Shown here in pieces: positions 31,394 through 39,464 of a stretch of 42,295 nucleotides of DNA (its first letter is position 1; each line of letters begins with the position of its first letter). The DNA is taken from contig NZ_JANHLK010000039.1 of assembly GCF_028682635.1 (NCBI RefSeq), forward strand, positions 1-42,295, given 5' to 3'. A model generated the notes under the pieces. The model saw nothing but the letters and a program-made list of their open reading frames with translations, did no database searches and was not told the origin of the DNA. Source of the DNA: Pseudomonas putida. Its GTDB lineage: Bacteria; Pseudomonadota; Gammaproteobacteria; Pseudomonadales; Pseudomonadaceae. Both the position numbers and the translations under genes were made by a program.

Positions 31394-32746
31394 ATGTCCG
31401 ACCGCTATATCGACTTCGCCAATTCGTCCATCGGCCATCGTCTGGTCGGGGCCATGGGCCTGCCTTCGCCGGTACGCCTGGAACGCTGGCAAGCGGGCCG
31501 ATTGCGCCCTGTGGAAGGCGCCTTGCTGATTGGCGGCGGACCGCTGGCGGAGAAGGTCAACACCTTCGCCAACCGCCTGACGGACGCGATCTACACCTAC
31601 GGCACCGAGCCCTCGATGGCGACCGCGTGGATTCCCGGACACGGTCCGAAACTCAAGGCCGTGGTGTTCGATGCCAGTGATCTGGTGCAGGTCGGCCAGC
31701 TCAAGCAACTACGCGAGTTCTTCCAGCCCCTGATAAAAAATCTCGACCACAGTGCCCACCTGGTGATCCTGGGACGTGACCCGCAGTCGTTGAGCGACCC
31801 ATTCGCCGCCAGTACCCAGCGCGCCCTCGAAGGCTTCAGCCGCTCGCTGGCGAAGGAACTGCGCAGCGGTGGCACCTTGCAGCTGATCCATGTTGGCGAA
31901 GGCGCCGAGGATCAACTGGAGGGACCGCTGCGGTTTTTCCTCTCGCCGAAAAGCGCCTTCGTGTCCGGGCAAGTCATCAACCTGACTGCCTGCGACACCC
32001 AGGTAATGGACTGGACTCGCCCGCTGGCCGGGCGCAAGGCACTGGTCACCGGTGCGGCGCGCGGTATCGGCGCCGCCATCGCCGAAACCCTGGCCCGTGA
32101 CGGTGCGGAGGTCATCCTGCTCGACGTCCCCCCGGCCAGGAGCGACCTCGACGCCCTCGCCGCACGCCTCGGCGGGCGTGGCATCACCCTCGACATCTGT
32201 GCCGAGAACGCCGCCACGGAACTGGTCGAACAACTGCCCGACGGCATCGACATCGTGGTGCACAACGCCGGCATCACCCGGGACAAGACCCTGGCCAACA
32301 TGACCCCGGAATTCTGGGACGCGGTACTCTCCGTCAACCTCAACGCTCCGCAAGTGCTGACCAAGGCCCTGCTCGACAGCGGCACCCTGCGCGACAATGG
32401 CCGGGTGATCCTGCTGGCGTCGATCAGCGGCATCGCCGGCAATCGCGGGCAAACCAACTATGCGGCGAGCAAGGCTGGCCTGATTGGCCTGGCGCAAGCC
32501 TGGGCGCCGCTATTGCATGAGCGGGGCATCAGCATCAATGCCGTGGCGCCGGGTTTTATCGAAACCCAGATGACCGCGCACATTCCATTCGGCCTGCGCG
32601 AAGCCGGACGGCGCATGAGCTCGTTGGGCCAGGGCGGTCTGCCGCAGGACGTCGCCGAAGCGGTGGCCTGGCTCGCGCAACCGGGCACCGGCGCGTTCAC
32701 CGGCCAGGCACTGCGTGTCTGCGGGCAAAGCGTTCTGGGGGCCTAG
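31394..32746 (+). CDS. FabG4-like 3-oxoacyl-CoA/ACP reductase (long SDR)
   Basis: A 450-residue 'high molecular weight' FabG. The first about 205 residues form a degenerate Rossmann-like domain (ALLIGGGPLAEKV, VVFDASDLVQ). The C-terminal half is a full SDR: TGAARGIGAAIAE, HNAGITRDKTLANM, the Ser in LLASISGIAGNRGQ and Tyr/Lys in TNYAASKAGLIG. Such proteins in mycobacteria (FabG4) use NADH and acyl-CoA rather than ACP. GGAGCGC precedes the start. The maoC-like gene follows by 2 bp, so the pair is an operon. Confidence 0.92.
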   Translation: MSDRYIDFANSSIGHRLVGAMGLPSPVRLERWQAGRLRPVEGALLIGGGPLAEKVNTFANRLTDAIYTYGTEPSMATAWIPGHGPKLKAVVFDASDLVQVGQLKQLREFFQPLIKNLDHSAHLVILGRDPQSLSDPFAASTQRALEGFSRSLAKELRSGGTLQLIHVGEGAEDQLEGPLRFFLSPKSAFVSGQVINLTACDTQVMDWTRPLAGRKALVTGAARGIGAAIAETLARDGAEVILLDVPPARSDLDALAARLGGRGITLDICAENAATELVEQLPDGIDIVVHNAGITRDKTLANMTPEFWDAVLSVNLNAPQVLTKALLDSGTLRDNGRVILLASISGIAGNRGQTNYAASKAGLIGLAQAWAPLLHERGISINAVAPGFIETQMTAHIPFGLREAGRRMSSLGQGGLPQDVAEAVAWLAQPGTGAFTGQALRVCGQSVLGA

Positions 32747-32748
32747 GC

Positions 32749-33603
32749 ATGATCATCGACTGGCACACACTCAATCGCGAACCCAGCCTGTCGGGGCTCT
32801 ATGTGCAGGCGGCAACGCGGCGCAAGATCACCGGCACCACCCTGCCCCATTCGGGTCTGCGCTGCTGGCTCGATGTCGACCCGCAGCGCCTGGCGGCCTA
32901 TCGCAAAGTCTGCGGCTTCGCCGACAACGGCCTGCTGCCACCTACCTATCCGCATATCCTCGCATTCGCCTTGCAGATGCAATTGCTCACCGCCCGGGAC
33001 TTTCCGTTCCCGCTGCTGGGGCTGATTCACCTGAGCAACCGCATCCGCGTGCTGCGCCCCATGGGCGGCGTCCATCGAGTGCGGGCCAGCGTGTGCGTGG
33101 AGAACCTGCAACCCCATGCGAAGGGGGCGACCTTCGATCTGGTGACGACGCTGGATGATCAACTGGGACCGCTCTGGGAGGCGCAAAGCCAGATGCTGTG
33201 CCGAGGGGTGAAGCTTGAGGGCGAGCCCGTCGAAGAGGAGTTGGCCCCGACGCTGCCCCTGACGCAAGTCGCCCAATGGAACGTGCCCACAGACATCGGC
33301 CGGCGATACGCCAAGGTATCCGGCGACTACAACCCGATTCACTTGAGTGCGCTGAGCGCCAAAATGTTTGGCTTTCCAACGGCGATTGCCCATGGCCTAT
33401 GGAACAAGGCCCGAACCCTGGCCGCGCTTGCAGAGTATCTGCCGGCGGCGAACATCGAGATTGCGGCGCAATTCAAGAAGCCGGTGCGCCTGCCCAGCGA
33501 GGTGACATTGCTGGCCAGCGCTGCGGGCTCCAGTGGGGATTTGCAATTGATAGGGGCTGGTGATCTGGAGCACATGATTGGCCATTGGCAGCCCATCGCC
33601 TGA
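32749..33603 (+). CDS. MaoC-like (R)-specific enoyl-CoA hydratase
   Basis: A 284-residue double hotdog protein. The hydratase-2 motif lies in the second half: YAKVSGDYNPIHLSALSAKMFGFPTAIAHGLW, with catalytic Asp and His. The N-terminal hotdog (about residues 1-150) lacks the motif and probably serves as a binding domain, as in eukaryotic-type MaoC proteins. It starts 2 bp after the FabG4-like gene stop. It probably hydrates trans-2-enoyl-CoA or dehydrates (R)-3-hydroxyacyl-CoA. A REP palindrome follows the stop. Confidence 0.9.
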   Translation: MIIDWHTLNREPSLSGLYVQAATRRKITGTTLPHSGLRCWLDVDPQRLAAYRKVCGFADNGLLPPTYPHILAFALQMQLLTARDFPFPLLGLIHLSNRIRVLRPMGGVHRVRASVCVENLQPHAKGATFDLVTTLDDQLGPLWEAQSQMLCRGVKLEGEPVEEELAPTLPLTQVAQWNVPTDIGRRYAKVSGDYNPIHLSALSAKMFGFPTAIAHGLWNKARTLAALAEYLPAANIEIAAQFKKPVRLPSEVTLLASAAGSSGDLQLIGAGDLEHMIGHWQPIA

Positions 33604-33628
33604 CGCGAATCGTATGACATACACCTTT

Positions 33629-33709
33629 TAGGAGCCGGCTTGCCGGCGAAGGCGCTCTTGAACCTTGCGTCAGTCTTTCGGGTGCCTTCGCCGGCAAGCC
33701 GGGCTCCTA
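33629..33709. repeat. REP palindrome (TAGGAGCCGGCTTGCCGGCGAAGG family)
   Basis: Inverted arms at 33629-33653 and 33684-33709 with a one-base insertion on the right. It lies between convergent genes. Confidence 0.92.
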
Positions 33710-33726
33710 CAAGGCCCTCACCTGCT

Positions 33727-34140
33727 TCAACGATTGGCCAACTCCCCCAACGGCTGCGGGAACAGGTTATTCAGGGTCTCCAGCAAGCGCACGTGATAGA
33801 TCGGCTTGCGAAACAGGTCCAGCACCTGCAAACGCAACATGTCGCTGACACTTTCCATGTCCGCATGCCCGGACATCACGATCACCGGCAAATGCTGGCG
33901 CGCCGTGTGCTCGCGCAAGCGCTTGATCAACGACATGCCGCTCTCCTCCGGCATGCGCAGGTCGGTAATGACCAGAGCGATATCCGGATGGCGTGTCAGA
34001 TGCTGCAGCGCCAGCTTGACCGACGTCGCGGTGAAACAATTGAACCCCTCGCCCTCCAGCAACTCCGCCAACTCAAGCAACGCATCCTCCTCGTCATCGA
34101 CCAGAAGCAGTTGTTGGCGCGGCAGGGCGGGGGCGTTCAT
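33727..34140 (-). CDS. Receiver-only response regulator near the Tad pilus genes
   Basis: A 137-residue single-domain response regulator with acidic pocket VDDEED, phosphoryl-acceptor Asp in VITDLRMPEESG, Ser in VIVMSGHAD and Lys in DLFRKPI. No DNA-binding or enzymatic output domain follows. The start at MNAPALP was chosen because CCAGGTG precedes it. No histidine kinase gene is in the window. Being next to flp on the same strand suggests a role in pilus control or in a phosphorelay that controls pilus expression. Confidence 0.85.
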   Translation of the reverse strand: MNAPALPRQQLLLVDDEEDALLELAELLEGEGFNCFTATSVKLALQHLTRHPDIALVITDLRMPEESGMSLIKRLREHTARQHLPVIVMSGHADMESVSDMLRLQVLDLFRKPIYHVRLLETLNNLFPQPLGELANR

Positions 34141-34225
34141 GGGCAACACCTGGAATAGACTAAGCGCTGACATTAGAACCCACTCGTTGCATTGGCAAAT
34201 TGCCGGTGCGAACTCAGATAGTCAC

Positions 34226-34423
34226 TCACAAGGCGTTTTTGATGCTGGTGAACATCGTGGTCAAGTCAGTCCCGATGCCGCCGCTGAGCCCGGCAATCAC
34301 CACCGCGACCATGGCGGCTACGATGGCGTACTCGATACCCGAAGCTCCCTCGGTATCCTTGGCCAGCCCTTTGTAAAAATCGATTTCGGATTTGACCTTC
34401 TGAACCAGCTTGGCGAAAGACAT
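34226..34423 (-). CDS. flp: Flp-family type IVb pilin
   Basis: A 65-residue Flp pilin precursor: a leader (residues 1-26 with charged residues), the cleavage region DTEGASGIEYAIVAAMVAVV with the family Glu5-Tyr6 pair, and a hydrophobic helix to the end. The leader peptide is longer than usual. Prepilin peptidase cleaves after the Gly (GASG or TEG). AGGAG precedes the start. It is divergent from rcpC with 338 bp between. It is the structural subunit of the Tad pilus. Confidence 0.9.
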   Translation of the reverse strand: MSFAKLVQKVKSEIDFYKGLAKDTEGASGIEYAIVAAMVAVVIAGLSGGIGTDLTTMFTSIKNAL

Positions 34424-34761
34424 GAAGTTCTCCTAGATGACCCCGGGTGTTGCACGGACGCAACATGATTCCCCTGTGCCAGCATCAGCATTGTCGGCAT
34501 TTCCCCGCCAAACAACTGTAAGAACGCATTAACACCAAAGTATTAACCGTTTCGTTGACGTCAAAAAACCCTGTATTTGCTCTGAACCATTAACTTTCGT
34601 TGGATTTTTGCCCCTTGGGTAATGGCGTTTTGCTCTAGCTGCGCTACCTTCAAATAGCCAAATAGTTCCATGTTCATAGCTGCCTGATTGCGAAGTTGTC
34701 TCGTTGCGCAAACGAGTTCTTTGAGCAGCAGGAAAGATGCACCAGGAAAGGAAGCGCCGTC
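34424..34761. other. 338-bp divergent promoter region between flp and rcpC
   Basis: No gene is seen. It holds the flp promoter and the tad operon promoter. The stretch 34520-34690 is AT-richer than the flanks. A hairpin CTCGTT-GCGCA-AACGAG (34700-34716) lies 46 bp before the rcpC start. I looked for a sigma-54 motif without finding correct spacing. Confidence 0.4.
34700..34716 (+). promoter_or_regulatory. Hairpin in the rcpC leader
   Basis: Perfect 6-bp arms CTCGTT and AACGAG with a GCGCA centre, followed by TTCTTT. It is 46 bp before the rcpC start and could be a weak attenuator or an operator. Confidence 0.3.
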
Positions 34762-35709
34762 ATGAACAGTCGTGTCATCCTAGGCCTGGCCGGCCTGTCC
34801 CTGGCGGGCGCAGTTATCGCCGGTTATTGGGGCTTTACCTTGACCCGTCAGCCGGCCGCCGCCCCTGTTGCGCAAACCGAGATTTCACCTGCGACCACCG
34901 CCACTCCAGCAGCTGTTCCCCAGCCAGAAGAAGACACCTGTCAACCGATCGTGGTGTTGTTGCATGACATCCCACCGTTCGTGCAGATCACCGCCGCCGA
35001 CATTGCCTTGGAAAAACTACGCACCGTTCCGGCCGGCAGCCTGACTCGTCTCGATCAAGCCATTGGCCGTACGCCCTGGCGCGCCCTGCCCGCCGGCAGC
35101 TGGCTCAATGACGAGAGTTTTGAAGCCGGCGGCAAGCTGGCGCGGATGATCCGTCCCGACGAGCGCGCACTCGCTGTTGCCGTGGATGAAGTGATCAATG
35201 CCGGGGGGCAATTGACACCGGGGGACTATGTCGACGTGCTGCTGTTCCTGCGCATGGATAACCTCAACCTTCAGCCCTCGGCCCAGCTCGCCATCCCGGC
35301 CTTGCGCGTATTGGGGGTGGGCGAGCAATTGGGCCTGACCAACGACGGCCATCCGTCCAGCCCGGCCCAGGGCAACGATGAAAAACTCCGCCAGGAGCAA
35401 CAACGCGGCAGCGCCCGCACCGTGCTGCTCGCCGTCCCCGAACAACTGTTGAGCCGCTTGATGCTCGCCACCCAAGCCGGCGTGTTGCGCCTGGCCGTGC
35501 GCAGCGCCGAGGAAAAACGCCTGGCGCGCTACTGGGCCGGGGAACGGGATTCTGCGACCAATCTCGCCAACGCCAATCGCGACCTGATCCAGTTCAACCA
35601 ACTGGCCATGACCGCACCGCCCAAACCTGCAATCGCCAGTAGCGCAGGCGCACCGCGCCGCTCCGGTGTGGAAGTCATCCGCGGCAACGAAACGCAAAAG
35701 ACCCCCTGA
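34762..35709 (+). CDS. rcpC: Tad pilus assembly protein RcpC/CpaB
   Basis: A 315-residue RcpC/CpaB protein with one N-terminal membrane anchor (VILGLAGLSLAGAVIAGYWGFTL). A SAF-type domain follows: VVLLHDIPPFVQITAADIALEKLRTVPAGS and ALPAGSWLNDESFEAGG. The RcpC domain contains LARMIRPDERALAVAVDEVINAGGQLTPGDYVDVL. The family works with the outer-membrane secretin. The start is fixed by AGGAAAGGAAG just upstream. First gene of the plus-strand tad operon. Confidence 0.9.
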   Translation: MNSRVILGLAGLSLAGAVIAGYWGFTLTRQPAAAPVAQTEISPATTATPAAVPQPEEDTCQPIVVLLHDIPPFVQITAADIALEKLRTVPAGSLTRLDQAIGRTPWRALPAGSWLNDESFEAGGKLARMIRPDERALAVAVDEVINAGGQLTPGDYVDVLLFLRMDNLNLQPSAQLAIPALRVLGVGEQLGLTNDGHPSSPAQGNDEKLRQEQQRGSARTVLLAVPEQLLSRLMLATQAGVLRLAVRSAEEKRLARYWAGERDSATNLANANRDLIQFNQLAMTAPPKPAIASSAGAPRRSGVEVIRGNETQKTP

Positions 35710-35730
35710 ATCGTGCAAGGAACCGCTTTA

Positions 35731-36993
35731 ATGCACAGACGTATTATGCCGTTGTTCAACGGCTTGATCTGCGCCACCTTGCTCAGCGGCATGCCGATAA
35801 CGGCAGCACTGGCAGCTACCGGCAGTTGCGCAGCGCTGGGCCCGCTGCCAGCGGTACTGGAAGTGGGCGAAGGCCTGCAACAGGAAGTGCAATCGCCGGT
35901 GGCGATCACCCGGATCGCGGTGGGCGACCCGAAGATCGCCGACGTGCGAGTCAATGGCAACCAGGCGTTCCTGCTCACCGGCATGGGCGCCGGCGCCACC
36001 AGCCTGATGGTCTGGACCGCCTGTGCCAGTGCACCGCGGCAAAGCATGGTATTCGTTCAGGGCCGCGCGACGGCGGCCATGACCAGTGCCAGGCAGTCAC
36101 CGTCCGATGATGGGTTGCTGCCATCGCAAGTGCAGACCGACATCCGCTTCGTCGAAGTCAGTCGCACCAAGCTCAAGGAAGCCAGTACCTCGATCTACGG
36201 CAAAAACTCGAATTTCCTGTTCGGCTCCCCCGGTACCGTCCCCAACACGGCGGTGACGCCGCGGGTGTTTCCGTTGCGCAACCTGGATCCGCGGATTGCC
36301 GTGCCGAGCATTCCGTTGGCCAACGACATGTTCAACATCGTCGCCGGCGGCGGCAACTTCCTGGCCATCATCAACGCCATGGAAAGCAGTGGCTTTGCCT
36401 ACACCCTGGCACGCCCGAGCCTGGTGGCGATCAGCGGCCAAAGCGCAAGCTTCCTCGCGGGCGGTGAAATCCCGATCCCCATCCCCAGCGCCAACAGCAA
36501 CAGCTACTCCATCGAATACAAGGAATTCGGCATCCGCCTGACGCTCACGCCGACGGTGGTCAGCAACGACCAGATCGCCCTCAAGGTTGCTCCCGAGGTC
36601 AGCGAACTGGATTACAACAACGCCGTGACCATCGGCGGCACCACCGTGCCGGCGTTCACCATTCGCCGCACCGATACCAGCATCTCCCTGGCCGATGGCG
36701 AAAGCTTCGTCATCAGCGGCCTGATCAGCACGCAAAACACCTCGCAGGTGGACAAGTTTCCGGGGCTGGGCGATATCCCGATTCTCGGCGCGTTCTTTCG
36801 CAGCTCTTCGATCAATCGCGAAGAACGCGAGTTGCTGATGATCGTCACGCCACACCTGGTGCAGCCGCTGGCGGCCAATGCGCAACTGCCGTCGCTGCCC
36901 GGGGAAAAACTGCGCAATTACGACCCCAACTGGTATCGCATGTACTTCCTCGAAAACGGCGACTTCGATAAACGCAGCGGGCTATCGCAATGA
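35731..36993 (+). CDS. rcpA: Tad pilus secretin RcpA/CpaC
   Basis: A 420-residue outer-membrane secretin. The signal peptide (RRIMPLFNGLICATLLSGMPITAALA) is followed by an N-terminal domain with VEVGEG-type repeats (AVLEVGEGLQQEVQSPVAITRIAVGDPKIADVR). The secretin domain includes GGEIPIPIPSANSNSYSIEYKEFGIRLTLTP and ends LLMIVTPHLVQP. It forms the channel through which Flp pili leave. A GTG 18 bp upstream is an alternative start; AAGG stands before the ATG chosen. Confidence 0.92.
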   Translation: MHRRIMPLFNGLICATLLSGMPITAALAATGSCAALGPLPAVLEVGEGLQQEVQSPVAITRIAVGDPKIADVRVNGNQAFLLTGMGAGATSLMVWTACASAPRQSMVFVQGRATAAMTSARQSPSDDGLLPSQVQTDIRFVEVSRTKLKEASTSIYGKNSNFLFGSPGTVPNTAVTPRVFPLRNLDPRIAVPSIPLANDMFNIVAGGGNFLAIINAMESSGFAYTLARPSLVAISGQSASFLAGGEIPIPIPSANSNSYSIEYKEFGIRLTLTPTVVSNDQIALKVAPEVSELDYNNAVTIGGTTVPAFTIRRTDTSISLADGESFVISGLISTQNTSQVDKFPGLGDIPILGAFFRSSSINREERELLMIVTPHLVQPLAANAQLPSLPGEKLRNYDPNWYRMYFLENGDFDKRSGLSQ

Positions 36994-38177
36994 GCCAGAA
37001 CCTGAGTCAGACCTTCCTGGCGATCACGCGCAACAGCACGGACCTGGAATGGCTGCAAGGCGCTCTCGCCCCCTTGGGCCAGGTGGTCAGTGCCGGTGGC
37101 GGCAGCCTCGACGAACTGTTGGCGCTGGTAGACGTGACCCTGGCCAGCCTGGTGTTCGTGGGTCTGGACCGTGAACACGTGGTGGCCCAGTGCGCCCTGA
37201 TCGAAGGCGCCCTGGAAGCCAAGCCGCGGTTGGCGATCGTTGCGCTGGGCGACGGCATGGACAACCAGTTGGTGCTCAACGCCATGCGCGCCGGGGCCCG
37301 GGATTTCGTGGCGTATGGCTCGCGCTCCAGTGAAGTCGCCGGGCTGGTGCGGCGCCAGAGTAAACGCCTGCCGCCTGTAGTGCCGAACACTCACCTGGGC
37401 GGCCTGACCGTGCTGTACGGCGTGCAGAGCAACGCCGACGGCGCGCTGCTGGCCAACCACATGGCGCAAGTGGTGCAAAAAAGCGGTCAGCAAACGCTGC
37501 TGCTCGACCTCGGCCTGCCGCGCGGTGACAGCCTGGCCCTGCTCGGCCTGGAGAGTTCGTTTCATTTCGGTGATGCGCTGCGCAACTTGCGCCGCCTCGA
37601 CGCAACCCTGATCGACAGCGCCTTCACCCGTTGCGAAGCCGGCCTGCGGATCCTCGCCTACGCCACCCACGACGAACCGCTGGAACACACCAGCGCCGCC
37701 GAGTTGTACATGCTGCTCAGCGCCCTGCGCCAACACTTCCAGCACATCGTGGTGAATGTCACCGGCCAGCCCGACAGCGAAGCCCTTCGCACCTTTGTCA
37801 GCCATTGCGACAAGCTGCTGTGGTACACCGACCAGAACGTGCTCGACTGCCGCCGCAACCTGGCGGTACTGAACCTGTGGCGCGAAAAAGGCATGAAGCT
37901 CGACCACGCCAAACTGCTGGTGGATCGCTACCTGCGCAGCGTCGCGCCGGACTCCGAGGCCTTGGGCAAAAGCTTCGGCATGGAGGTCATCGCCACGCTC
38001 GCCTACAGCCCCGAAGTGCGCTTGAACGCCAAGAACCAGGGCGTGACCCTGTTCGAACTGGCCCCGCGGGAAGTGCTCACCCAAAGCCTGCGCAACCTCG
38101 GCGAACGCCTGGCCAAGCGCTCCGAAAGCCTGGCCAAACCCAAGTCCTGGTTCAGCCGTTTGAGAGGTACGCCATGA
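36990..38177 (+). CDS. tadZ: Tad pilus assembly protein TadZ/CpaE-like
   Basis: A 395-residue TadZ/CpaE-like protein. An atypical receiver-like N-terminal domain precedes a ParA/MinD-like domain, but the deviant Walker A (KGGVGKT) is replaced by YGVQSNADGALLANH, which lacks both lysines. The LLLDLGLPRGD strand (Walker A') and IVVNVTG are kept. It probably localises the pilus machine without ATP hydrolysis. It overlaps rcpA by 4 bp (ATGA) and tadA by 4 bp. Confidence 0.88.
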   Translation: MSQNLSQTFLAITRNSTDLEWLQGALAPLGQVVSAGGGSLDELLALVDVTLASLVFVGLDREHVVAQCALIEGALEAKPRLAIVALGDGMDNQLVLNAMRAGARDFVAYGSRSSEVAGLVRRQSKRLPPVVPNTHLGGLTVLYGVQSNADGALLANHMAQVVQKSGQQTLLLDLGLPRGDSLALLGLESSFHFGDALRNLRRLDATLIDSAFTRCEAGLRILAYATHDEPLEHTSAAELYMLLSALRQHFQHIVVNVTGQPDSEALRTFVSHCDKLLWYTDQNVLDCRRNLAVLNLWREKGMKLDHAKLLVDRYLRSVAPDSEALGKSFGMEVIATLAYSPEVRLNAKNQGVTLFELAPREVLTQSLRNLGERLAKRSESLAKPKSWFSRLRGTP

Positions 38178-39454
38178 GCGGCGAAAAACTGTTCGGCGCG
38201 ACACACCGCGGGGTGGCCGGCAATACCGACCACGAAGGCCTGAAACTGGTGCTGCACCGCTACATCATCGATGCCATCGAGGAGTCCGGGAAAAACCTGC
38301 TCGAAGGCTCGCGCCAGGTGCTGGCGCAGTTCGTCATCGACAAGGTGGCCGAATACATCGCGCGCCTGCACTTGGCGATTTCGCGCTACGAGATGGAGCG
38401 CCTGGCCGAGGAGATCGTCGACGAGCTCACAGGTTTCGGGCCGCTGGAAGTGCTGCTGCGGGATTCGGCAGTGACCGAAATCCTGGTCAACGGCCCGCAC
38501 CGCGTGTTCATCGAGCGCGATGGCGTCCTGCACCTGAGCGACCTGCGATTCATCGATGCGCACCATGTCGAGCGCGTCATCCAGCGCATCCTCGCGCCCC
38601 TGGGCCGGCGGCTTGATGAGTCCTCGCCGATGGTCGACGCGCGCCTGCCGGACGGCAGCCGGGTCAACGCGATCATTCCCCCGATCGCGCTCGACGGCCC
38701 CTGCCTGTCGATTCGGAAATTCCGCCAGGACATGCTCAACAGCACCGACCTGATGGCCATGCAGACCATCGACCAGGCGATCTACGAATTTCTTCAGGAC
38801 GCCGTGGGCAAGCGCTGCAATATCCTCATCAGCGGCGGCACCGGCACCGGCAAGACCACGCTGCTGAACATCCTCAGCCAGCTGATCGATCCCCACCAAC
38901 GCCTGGTGACCATCGAAGACGTCGCCGAACTGCAACTGGGCCACCCCCACGTGGTGCGCCTGGAAACCCGGCCGCCGAATGCCGAAGGCCATGGCGAGGT
39001 GAAAGCCAGCGACCTGATTCGCAACGCCCTGCGGATGCGCCCGGACCGGATCATCCTCGGCGAAATCCGTGGCGTCGAAGTGGTCGACGTACTGACCGCC
39101 ATGAACACCGGTCACGACGGTTCCATGAGCACCGTGCACGCCAACAACGCGCAGGATGCCTTGTTGCGCCTGGAAACCCTGGTCGGCCTGACCGGCCGCA
39201 GCATTGCCGAAAGGACTTTGCGCCAGATGATCTGCGCGGCGCTGGACGTGGTGATCCAGTTGACGCGCATGCCCGATGGCCGCCGCTGCGTCAGTGAAGT
39301 GGTCGAGGTGATCGGCATCCGCGAAGACGTGTATGTCACCAATACGCTGTTTCGCCTCGATCGCCGCAGCGGCTTCGGTTTCATGCGCGAAGCCCTCAAC
39401 CCCGCCGGTGACAAACTGCGCCGCGAATCGGCGCTCTCTCCCTCGGTATATTGA
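38174..39454 (+). CDS. tadA: Tad pilus secretion ATPase TadA/CpaF
   Basis: A 426-residue type II/IV secretion ATPase. Walker A is SGGTGTGKTTLL (Gly221-Thr228), the Asp box is TIEDVAELQL, Walker B is RPDRIILGEIRG and the His box is GHDGSMSTVHANNA. The N-terminal part has DELTGFGPLEVLLRD and the substrate loop NAIIPPIALDGPCLSIRKF, typical of CpaF. The start overlaps tadZ (ATGA); a longer upstream frame is not coding. It powers pilus assembly. Confidence 0.95.
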   Translation: MSGEKLFGATHRGVAGNTDHEGLKLVLHRYIIDAIEESGKNLLEGSRQVLAQFVIDKVAEYIARLHLAISRYEMERLAEEIVDELTGFGPLEVLLRDSAVTEILVNGPHRVFIERDGVLHLSDLRFIDAHHVERVIQRILAPLGRRLDESSPMVDARLPDGSRVNAIIPPIALDGPCLSIRKFRQDMLNSTDLMAMQTIDQAIYEFLQDAVGKRCNILISGGTGTGKTTLLNILSQLIDPHQRLVTIEDVAELQLGHPHVVRLETRPPNAEGHGEVKASDLIRNALRMRPDRIILGEIRGVEVVDVLTAMNTGHDGSMSTVHANNAQDALLRLETLVGLTGRSIAERTLRQMICAALDVVIQLTRMPDGRRCVSEVVEVIGIREDVYVTNTLFRLDRRSGFGFMREALNPAGDKLRRESALSPSVY

Positions 39455-39464
39455 AGGTCACGGC

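Noticed and set aside
5589..33709. CRISPR array
   Set aside because: The repeated palindromes are scattered singly between genes, differ in sequence and have no regular spacers or cas genes.
34424..34761. Sigma-54 promoter before rcpC
   Set aside because: A TGGC and a TTGC occur near each other around 34624-34634, but with 3 bp between them instead of the 7 bp required.
37631..38173. N-terminal extension of TadA into tadZ
   Set aside because: It would overlap tadZ by over 500 bp; the ATGA overlap at 38174 gives the normal CpaF length.
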